Assembly (NCBI GenBank): GCA_011033025.1
Contig: WFMF01000022.1
Span: 806,001 to 870,000, forward strand
Length of the DNA: 64,000 nucleotides
Source of the DNA: Beroe forskalii
Lineage: Eukaryota; Ctenophora; Nuda; Beroida; Beroidae
Reading direction: 5' to 3'
The notes under the pieces: model-generated
Told to the model about the DNA's origin: nothing
What the model saw: the letters and a program-made list of their open reading frames with translations, nothing else
Database searches by the model: none
Position numbers and translations under genes: made by a program
Shown here: positions 1-10,900 of the stretch, in pieces
Position numbering within the stretch: position 1 is the first letter of the stretch
Layout: each line of letters begins with the position of its first letter

Positions 1-1575
1 AAAATCATTTTTTTGAGTTTATGGAAAGATCCGATTGAAGTTATGTGCACTCTGTAGCAAGGCACACATTCGTATACAGGTAGTGTAGTTTTTAACCAAT
101 CAAAAGAGTGCTATACAGAGCTGGATGTGGATCTGACCAATCAGCAAGGGTCTCCGAGCACCATCTGGCTAATTGTTGCTAATAATGAGTGTGGCTATAA
201 TGTGAGGCTCCTACTGGTCAATGTTCATAATCCTTGAATATTATGTAAAAACGATCTCGGCTCTGTTACATATTCTAAACTAATAGATTTATAGTCGGAG
301 AAGAGAAGTTAGTTTAGTGGGACTTTCAACCAACGCAAAATAATTTTATTCGTAGACTCAAAGAGAGCGAATCAAACTAGACTGTTCACGAAATGGGGAG
401 GTGAAAATGGAATTAAGGTAAGATCTTTTCTCAGTAGTTCAGACGCACGATAGCTGATAAAGCCAAGGCCAGAGGCAGAAGATACGAGATCTGATTACAT
501 ATGAATCATCGAAAACTTTCAGGATTGAGTTTCATTTTGAACTAAACGAACCTTGCCAACTGCTGAGTGCTAATACGAATATCAAATTCAGTAAGAATGC
601 ATTGGAATTTATATTGGTTGAGAAAGTTTGATGCATTAAGGTTTTTAGCAGTCCTGGTTGTTTCTATTTCTCTTTTTCTCAAAAAACGAGAAAATTTATA
701 ATGATTTATAAAAAATCATGAATGAAAACTTGTGATTTTATTTTGAAAAAATAATATAATACGAAGTTTCGCCACGAAATTAAAACCCGCGGCAGGACGA
801 TAATTAGATTTGCAAATCATTAGTTAGAAATTATTAATCGGTATTGCAATGTTAGCTGTTTGGTTCAGTAAACGCTTAAACGTTGTAAAAAGAGTAAAGA
901 AACTTGGTAAAAACAGGATGAGAGCGAGAATATTCGTTGAGAGGTAATCTATTTGCAGCAAGGGCCACGCTATCACAGGGAGTGGCAAGGAGTAGGTATG
1001 TGGCATGGGTTGTCTGTAGTCAGCGAAATATGAGGATTAAAATGCCGTTTAGAATTTACTATGAGTGGGCCGAGTGTCCACCGTCCATCATATTATGCAA
1101 TACGCATCACACATACGTGATGCACTTGATTTGAAATTGATGTGAAATGAGAAATAAATCATTTAAACTACCAACCGGCACTCCAATAAGAAGTAAAGGT
1201 GAATTCTTTATAGATAGGCACCTAGACCTTTTGCACTGACAAAATCCTAATAGAGACCATTTTCGGGCCGATGGGCAAAGGAGTTAATTCAACAGGATTT
1301 AACTTCACATATCAAATATATTCAATTCATGGAGCCATTTCTAACACAGCTAAAGGTTTAATCGGATTATTTTGTTAAAATGGCCGTAGCAAGGCACCAC
1401 ACTTGTAATGATAGCCACATGGAATCTGTAAAGTGTACAACCTTCCGACACCAATGACTATCAAATATAGAGAGTGCGTTTTACACACTGGATTATCATT
1501 GATTTAACGCATTTACCAAGTAAGGGGATGTGTTGTCAAAAGGTAGGGTACTGGGTTAGAGAATTCATTGATTTA
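1..1575. other. AT-rich non-coding stretch, no gene seen
   Basis: I find no exon with a recognisable protein family and good splice sites on either strand. The C-terminal exons of the calponin gene read from 1861 on the minus strand are expected in this direction, but none is recognisable here, so they probably lie beyond the left edge of the window. Confidence 0.5.
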
Positions 1576-1589
1576 GATAAAAGAAAGAC

Positions 1590-1845
1590 GCGCACTAAGT
1601 CATACTATGTCACACTACGTCTCCTAAATCACATTAAGTCACACATAGTCACAAAAAGTCACAATAACTTACTAAGTCAGACCAAGCCACACTAACTTAC
1701 TAAGTCACAATAAGTCACACTTAATCACATCATGTCACACTAAGTCACAGTCACTTCATGTCACACTTAGTCACACGTTACCACCCAAAGTCACACTAAG
1801 TCACAGTCACTTCATGTCACACAAAGTATCACACCACGTCACACT
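1590..1845. repeat. Degenerate TCACACTAAG short tandem repeat
   Basis: About 250 bp of irregular repeats of a 10-15 bp motif of the form AAGTCACACT/TAAGTCACAA. It lies in the intron immediately downstream (minus strand) of the calponin exon that ends at 1861. Confidence 0.7.
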
Positions 1846-1860
1846 GCTTGTTGTACGAAC

Positions 1861-1965
1861 CTGGCTCATGTTCTGGGCTTCGTACAAGTCAGCGGTCTGG
1901 AAGCAGTCTCCAGCCTTGAGTCCGAATGCGATGCAACCTTTCAGGAACTGTTCGATGTTCTCCAT
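1861..1965 (-). CDS. Calponin exon 5 (second half of CH domain)
   Basis: Thirty-five codons in phase 0, starting MENIEQFLKGC and ending with DLYEAQNMSQ. The donor is CAG|GTTCGT. The acceptor is CTTCAAACAG|ATGGAG, the same position at which transgelin genes are split. In the intron just upstream, AFKQ is encoded again (GCCTTCAAACAG), duplicating the end of the preceding exon. An alternative acceptor CATAG| lies 13 bp further upstream but is out of frame. Confidence 0.85.
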
Positions 1966-4900
1966 CTGTTTGAAGGCACTATGCAGTGTTGGTACTTTAA
2001 AATTACACCGAACTCTTATTAAACGGGTTAAACACAGGGAAACATTTCCCTGATTTAACACGGCAGTATTACATTTTAAAAGAAGCATGGTGCATACCCA
2101 TTTTCTCAACCCAATTATGCAGATATCTCTGAGTATCACACATATAACATTTCTCCATCTGCTTGAATGCCATCTTTTGAGCGTTAACTTTCTTCACAAG
2201 AGGCGCTCCTCCAGTCTCCTCAGATAGCTTGTTCAGCAACTTGAAAGGAAATGTGTAAGTCTACCTTGAACTCGACAAAGGTAGAAACTGGAGATGGGAG
2301 AAACTGAAGAATGGAATCGTTGCCAGCATTCACTTTCAGCAAGTGTGCTAAAATGCAGCATACCTTAGTGGTAGAAATTATGATGTGTACTTATTATGAC
2401 GAATGAAATTATGATCGGTACTAATTATGATGAAAAAATTTTGAGATAAAAACAAACCTTTTTGGCGAACAACCAGTGAAATGAAATTTCATTATTTTTG
2501 AACCATTTTACCCGGCTCTTTGAACCAAAATTGTCCAGAATCCTCCGAAATTTGATCAAAAATCATAAAATAAGCCTTGATGCCGGCTATTTTCTGACAA
2601 AATCATTTCGTTTAGCATGATTTACATCATAATTGTGCTAACTTTCAACATCATGGTGATTGGGAAGTTAATATCATGTGAATATCATGCCCCCATTCAC
2701 ATATTGTTTTTCGACCGATGCTGTCGGTGTTTTCATTTTGGATCAAATGTAAATTTGGTCTTTGATAAGGTCTGACAGTAAGGTAGCTTATTTGGAGGTT
2801 AGGGCCTTGATTATTGGTAGCAAGTAAGTTGAGTGAAACTTCGTAATTTATGTCAACTCCATGATATGATAGCACGGCAGCCTTTGATTTTGAAAATTTG
2901 CTGATTGAAGTTGTATTACAAAAATGTGAAAAGGGCCTTGGAGCCAACCATAATTTTTGGGCAACATGTTCATCCTGGTTGTTTCAACATGTTTTCTAAA
3001 AGTCTAAATATAATAATGGTCGAATTTTGAGAAAGTACAAATTATGATCTGTAGAATTTATGATGTGTAGAATTTATGATGCGTACTAATTATGATCATT
3101 TTGTGAAAATAATCATAATAAGTACACATCATAATTTCTACCACTAAGGTATCCATTATCCTGGCAGGAACAGGAACGTATCTGCTATTTATAGACCGGT
3201 TTTCACATGTATTCATTCGTTACATTCCGACACTCATGTAAGAAACTGTACCAGACACCAATTAGCGTGACATATCCGTAAGACATATCTAATTGTTTGA
3301 AATCGAGAACATATTCCATAACCCTAATTGCATTCCTTGGCAGGGAAAGTTGCAAGTGAAAGGAATCCTAAAAATGCTGGTAAATGCCATGTAACCATGT
3401 GTAACTGCAGTGGTGTGTAACATACGGCCGAGAACAGATGGTATGTGGAGTAAGAAAACCAATAACCATATTGACTTTGTAATTTGATAGGCGAGGACCT
3501 ACTCTTTCCACAAAATTACAGCTACCTACACCATGAAAATTCGAATTTCTGATTGATAATTCTACTTTTCTAGAAACAACGTCTGAAGTTTTATGTTACA
3601 GGTGGAGAAAGAAATGATTTTTCAAGGTTTGAATCATTTCAACCCATATCCTGAGATCTATTCTAGATTGCATAGTGCATACCTACCAGTATTTGTGCCA
3701 CATCTTACATCAATGATCAAATAATGAACAAGAAATTATGGGTAAGATACATCTTTCATAGACAGACACATGACCAGTAGGAAGTAGATAATTCTCATCA
3801 AAAATTTTAAAGCTGTGATCGATAGCTACGACAGTGTATCATAGGACTGGACACTATGATAAAATATTTAGGTTAGATATTATCTGGAATTTTGCCTTCC
3901 TCCTGATATTTTGTCTATCAATCTCAGTTTGCCAATCATATTGTCTTAACACGGATAGTGGGGGTAGATGCAGTGCATCATGTCATTACGCAGCTACACC
4001 ATGCGCCTACCATCTGGCATTTTAATCGGATTGAGAAGTCATTGGCTTTGTGTGGGATAGCTATCACCCTTTCTCAGCTAAAGATCTACAATCCACTGTC
4101 TACAATCTACAAGGCATTGCGTTGAACAATTCAGTTATTCACTAACCGGCAACACGAAACCAGCGGTATATCTGTGACTCTGTGAGTAGGTTTCAAGCAT
4201 GCAACAAACGAGGAAGGTCGTAGCACGTGGGAATTATTATGATGGGCATTGGGCACTCGAATCAGTGTGATGGGCACTCGAATCAGTGTGCAAAATCTGT
4301 CTGACTTACAGTAATGTAGGAATCTTCAGTCTTACTTTCTAAACCCACAAATCTCAAATATTTCTATTATTGTAAAAAATATCAAAATTAGAGTGCAAAA
4401 GTAAGGTTTCTGCTCTGGTTTTACCAACTTGCATAAGATTTGACCGTCCTTCAGCACTTGAGCAAAGTTGTACATTCCTCCTTCCTGAAAATATAGAAAT
4501 ATAGAAAAGTAGAAATATTGTAAGAAATATTATGAATTGTATGTAGAATAGTGAGTGATCTCTGATTTCAGAGCACATAACCCGGTCTTAGATGATTCAT
4601 ATTATTTTGATCAAATCTTATCTGAAAATGAATCAAAAATTAGTACCCTTCAAGCACTCATACTCAATACAAATCGTTTCATGCGACACCGTATCAAGTG
4701 ACACCAAGATCAAGTGACACCGCATCAAGTGACACTGCATCAAGTGACACCAGTGTTTCCTCCTTCCTTCTCACTGAGGTTCTCTCCGAGGACGCTGTCA
4801 ATCCAGTACCTGCATTGTCTCTCCTGCTCGATATCGTACTTAGCTTCCAACTGCAGGGAGAGAGATAGTGTTATAAACAGTCAAACCAGGGAATGTATAC

Positions 4901-7900
4901 TTGATGATGAGACTATGAGAGTCACTTAAATCATGTATCATGAGCTAAGACAAGAAGGGTCGGGGTGAGTCAGGGGAAGTGGGGATGAGAAAGGGGAGTA
5001 GATAGTCAGGCTAGCGGATTATTAGGAGAGGATTTGGGAGTCGAGGGAGTAGGCTTCCATTGAAAATTAGCTAAATGTGGTGGTCAGTGAACATGCTTGT
5101 ACAGATTATCTTATGATCTTGTAATTAGAAAATAAAACCAGGTATACGTACAGTCTTGGTAAGTATTAAGTATACTGTAAATACTCAACTACAGACTTTA
5201 ATTAACGTACGAAATCATCAATGACCTAGGACTCTGCAACTAAAGCGGCAACATAGTCTCGATTAAAAGTATGATTGCATATTTAGAGTTGATTACTCTA
5301 CCTCAATCCAGATGATGATCTCACTACCTTTGTTAAGGGGCAGGGGGGTCTTCGGGGGTGTCGATGGCCAAAATGGAGTTTTGGCTAGAAATAGAGGACC
5401 ATCTAGCTACCAGAAAAACTTTCCGGAATGAAAAATCTTGTTCCTAGCCTGAGTTATGCGATTTTGAAAATCGGAATTTGCTGTAATTACAGTACATCGC
5501 GATTTGCCGAAAATGATCTTAAAAATCAAAACTTTCCCAGATATGTTCTAGGGATTAAAATGAAGAGATTTGTTTAGTAGATTTTTTATTTAGGCCTTTA
5601 AACCGAAAATATTCGATTTTGAAATTTCGATTTTGAAATTTCAAAATCGAATATTTTCGGTTTAAAGACCTAAATCAAAAATCTACTAAACAAATCTCTA
5701 TTTTAACTCAGAACATATCTGAAAGTTTCAGGACGATTCTCCAAAAAAATGCAATAGATTTTTTAAGATTCGCAATGGCGATTGAAGTTCGCACTGCGCA
5801 AATTCCGATTTTGAAAACGTAACTCATAAAGATTTTTTCATTCCGTAAAGTTTTTATGGTAGCTAGATGCTCCTCTATCATTTCTAGCCAAAAACTCCAT
5901 TTTGGCCATCGACACCCCGAAGACCCCCCCTGCCCCCTTAATATTAATTTGATGAAAGGGACTCTGTGCTCATAAACTTACATGACCACGCCTCAACTCA
6001 TTTTGAAACAATACTGTCTACAGTTTTAATGAATAAACCTATTGACTCGTTCATTGATTAGCTCACATTACAAATATCACATTAATCATGACTTTACACC
6101 GAATACCGTGTAAGGAAGTCGGAAAAGACAATAGGGGATTCTCTCTAACCTTCCTTTGGATGTCCTTTGACAGGCCCGATTTCTCCGCTCTGTTCTCGCA
6201 CATTCCCGAATATTATACAAATATTATGCGACTAGAAAGTAAAATATGCAAAATCTCAACCCGGAATTAGGGTGGTTTCACAAAGCACCGAGGGAAATTT
6301 TAAGCAGCTCCGAAAAGAAAAGCGCTCCAATAAGTGAGTGAAGATAAGTATAATAATGAAGTGGTATGCGCCTCTTGCACAGGACACCCGGCTGACGCCT
6401 CTTCCGCTACGAGCTGAGAGCCGCGCGCCTCTTCCACATGACACTCCCCCTTACCTCTATATTACGCCGCGCGCGCGGAGTAAGCAGCAGAGAGTGACGT
6501 CATTATGATGCATTAGAATAATATGTTGATGACACCGGACTAGCCCACTTGCTGTGGGTGGTACATAATGCCCAGAGCTCAGCACATAAGTCCAATGAGT
6601 TACACATATTATCGTGTACTCATGTAATGAGTGACACATCACAGGGTGCTTGGTGAAATGTTGGGTAAAAGGACAGAGACTTTACCCGCCTGGAATATTT
6701 TAGTTTTTTACCCAATACGGTAAAAGTAAGAACACAGCGTTTTATGTCGTCACGGTGACGTTACGTGTAGTGTAACACACGGAGAAGTATCGTGTATTAG
6801 GTAATCTCTAAATCAATCACCGCATTATCTCATAATGCGAATATATAATAGGGATATTACTTGATGATGGATGAATCATCAGGATGGTATTTGATATCTC
6901 AATATTTATGTCATGTATAATGTCACATACACTCAAGATTAAATGTGAGAGAGAGTATTGTTTTATTATCGATGACTCCTTATCTGTTTAAAGTTATCTT
7001 ATCAGTCATAATAATCCGTAATGCTTATCTCGTTTTAAACAGAGGAAATTAATTACCTACTTCAAATGAACGTAATGAACCACTACCACTTTGATGAAGT
7101 AAAAGCTTTGTATAAAAGAAACATAGAAAACTGGTTGGCAGTATGATCATTATTATGGCTCAGAATTAGAATATGATATGGTTCAATGAATAAATGAGCT
7201 CTAAGTGTCAAAGTGCAGCCTCCTCTATAAAATGATATGAAAGAGCAGACCATAGCTTGCTTTACTTGGTTGGAAAAAGTGTACATAGTTTTGAAATTAT
7301 ACGAAGAAACAGAATAATTTTCATACCGCCATGCCCACACAGCGTGTAAAGGTACACAAGTGTGGGTAAACTAATTTAGGAACTTTAAGAGCCCTTGATT
7401 CGTGAAAAGATGGTGTCTGGTGGTATTTTATAGTATGGTTATTGGTTCATGGTGATATTTGAGTCTCATCCTAAAACTTCAAAAGAAAACGCCAAGTGAG
7501 CACCTTTTTTCCCCCAAATTGAAAAGTTTATATTTATACCCACTGCAAGAGTTTCAGATGACTTCGTATGCCTACCTACTACTCAATACTCATACATTTG
7601 GAAACTTCTCCACTATGAAATGTGAATGTTTATAGATAAACGGTGTTTAGCCCCCGACCCATTGTCCAACACGCCAATAAAGGCAACACCCACCCACTTC
7701 ACCTTTCATTCGATAGAACTCCACCCTATTTTACGTATCTTACAAACATACAAATCACATTTCAGAAAAATCCACCTTGTGTTTTCCAATTAAAATCTAA
7801 AAGGACCGACTCCCCTGGTATGAGCTCTGAACAAGTGTAACTGAATATCATTAAATGTTTTATCTCATTCCCTCAACAGACACGGAGTTCAACGTTAAGT

Positions 7901-10900
7901 CAGAGCTAGGGTTGCCTATTTCTCCTGGTCTAGACTATACAGATTCTATTGATATTCAATGAATGCCACGGATATGTTTGGTTATTAAACATAATTATAC
8001 GCCTAAATCAGACTATCCCTGAAATCAGGTTTTTAGGAGGACACCTTGAAGTTTACCGACTTATTGAAGCTCGATCTCGTGTTGGTGTAGCTGTAATAGC
8101 GTGCCACATCACACTATTTATCGTATTTGTAGCTGCAGTTGGTTCCGCCGTTACAAAGCCTCACCGAACAAGAGGATAGGAGACACATGGTTGAGCATAG
8201 TATTGCAGCACTTCTTCACTGTGGTAGATAAGAGGGGGTACCTACTCTCCTTCACTCCAACACACAACAGCTGGCGTGGGAGTGTAGGAAGGGAGTGTGT
8301 AGCTGGCTGGTGCCATGCTTGCACAGTGTAGCTGGGTAGCAGATAATCTGCCACAGATTAGGTGGCTGTCACGGATACAAGACAGAGATGTTACAGGTCT
8401 CCTGATAGGAAAGTAGCCATCCGAATTGTCAATTACTCAGTTCATGGAGGGGGCAATTAATTCAAATACATTATTTCGGTGCCAAAATGTCCACCTTCTT
8501 TGTGTTCAGCTGCACGTAATATCGCAGTGAGTTAAAATATCGTGTAGATGGTCTGTGTTTATTGTTTAATAACTAGTGGCATCCACACAAACATTCACAC
8601 ATATCATTATTTTGTATGATGCCATGACATCCTATTTGAGGAGCGGTTCTGCTTTGGAAAGGCTTCTCAATGACCATTGTTAGCCTTACGTAAATCAATA
8701 TGAGTGATTAGAATCAAACAGGAACAGCAAATGCTCTTGGAATTTTTTGCAGGTTTAAAATTCAGAAGCGTCCACAATGTCGTAAGATGTAATAGAAGAT
8801 ATGTAACCTGAGAATGAGGAAGCATCTTCTTAGGTTTAAACCTCAGCACCAAGTGATGCGTGATTGCGAATGTAACCAGAAGAGAGCATGACATCAGGGT
8901 AACCTGTATGTTACGTCAGGTAAACGGGCCAATGGGTCCAGCCTGTCAACAAGCAATAGTTATCGTAGACTTTTAAACATATTTCTCAGGTACTTGTTAA
9001 CTGCATGATAGATTTAGTCAGCAGAGTTGTTAAGACGTGCCGATGACAGACGAGCAAAACTCAGGAATTCATTACTATTCCTGATTTGTGCCAATTCCGA
9101 AACTAACATGACAACATGTCTCTCGCAGTACATTAATCTGAGAAACATTTGAAATACCGACTGAAAAGTTGATTATGGACATGTTGAATACTTGTTCAAC
9201 TGACTCTTTCCCTAAAATATTGTCAAACGTCGGTCGTCATGGGCGGACCAATGAATAATTAACATAGAAACCTTAGAATTACTGCTATGGCATGTGCGGC
9301 AAGTTTCAGCAACTCGAGTACTAGAGAAGCCTCCAATCACCGTGGGTTTCGGCATCAGGAAAAACGCTAACTCTGCTTCACGGCATAAGTGGAAGGATGA
9401 ACAATGATTCCTGGCATGAGAGTTCGAGAAAAAAGTCTGCTGATTGAGAGGTAAGTCTAGGAACACTCAACAGCTTGAAGAAGTAAAATGTTCGCATTCT
9501 CCAATCCATGAAGAAGATAAAGTGAGGAATTTATTATAGGTCGATGCGCCACCAGAATGTTTCTATGAAGTTGAGTTTCAGCCTTGATTCTGCCAGAGTA
9601 CCAGTACGATTTCAATAATCTCGATAGTTATAGCTATCGCTATTGGTTGCCTCAAAGAAAATTTGACAGTACTAATGATGAAAATTAGTAACGCATTTAT
9701 GGCCATCAAGTCATATTCAGTGGTGACAAATAGTCAACTGTGCCTGAAATGTGATGGTCTCAACATTTATCGCTGACAATGACGCTCCATTGTTTACATG
9801 CAGTATAATAAGTATGGGTGATTCAATGGTAAATGAAATTGAGGCTACTGGCTCCAATATTTAGTTACAGGTGTCATAATAACGCCACATCTCACGACGA
9901 ATCACCATTGGCATTGCTGGTCTTAGGCCCTCATAAGCTCACAGTGATTATTGCCATACATTTTAGCCAACACTTAAAGATTACCTTACCAGACATATTA
10001 ATTATGTGGGACATACGGAAATATAGGGATTTTCCCGTAAAAATAAAATTCCCCAAATTTCGTTCTACATCAAATGTCTCGTAAGGTATCAAGAACTTGA
10101 TGATGATTGTGAATAGCAATCTTGCCGACAATATGGACAGGTGAAACGTGACTCAAAGCAGTTAAAGTTAAAGTTCACCGGAAGAGTGTTTACCAGTAAC
10201 TGTCGAGAGGTGTATTTCATCACCTTTGCGCCTTATCGGACATACCATTACTAATTCTCTCACCCGTGACATATGGCAGTGTGAGACTAGGAGTTGGGAC
10301 AGCGAGACATGGCAGTGTGATACTGGGAGTTGAGACAGTGACACACGGACACACGGCAGTGTGAGACTAGGAGTTGAGGCAGCGAGACACGGCAGTATGA
10401 GACAGTGAGACTGGGAGTTGAGACAATGACACACGGCACTATGAGACTGGGAGTTGAGACAGCGACATATGGCAGTGTGGGACTGGGAGTTGAGACAGCG
10501 ACACACGGCAGTGTGATACTGGGAGTTGAGACAGTGAGACATAGCAGTGTGAGACTGAGAGTTGAGACAATGAGACACGGCAGTGTGAGACTAGGAGTTG
10601 AGACAGCGAGACACGGCAGTATGAGACAGTGAGACTGGGAGTTGAGACAATGACACACGGCACTATGAGACTGGGAGTTGAGACTGTGAGACATGGCAGT
10701 GTGAGACTGGGAGTTGAAACAGTGGCACAAAGCAGTGTGATACTGGGAGTTGAGACAGCGACATATGGCAGTGTGAGACTGGGAGTTGAGACAGTGAGAC
10801 ATAGCAGTGTGAGACTTGGAGTTGAGACAGCGGCACACGGCAGTGTGAGACTGGGAGTTGAAACAGTGGCACAAAGCAGTGTGATACTGGGAGTTGAGAC

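Noticed and set aside
7949..8354. Possible membrane-protein exon around 8.0-8.3 kb
   Set aside because: Short overlapping frames, no consistent splice sites and no recognisable family.
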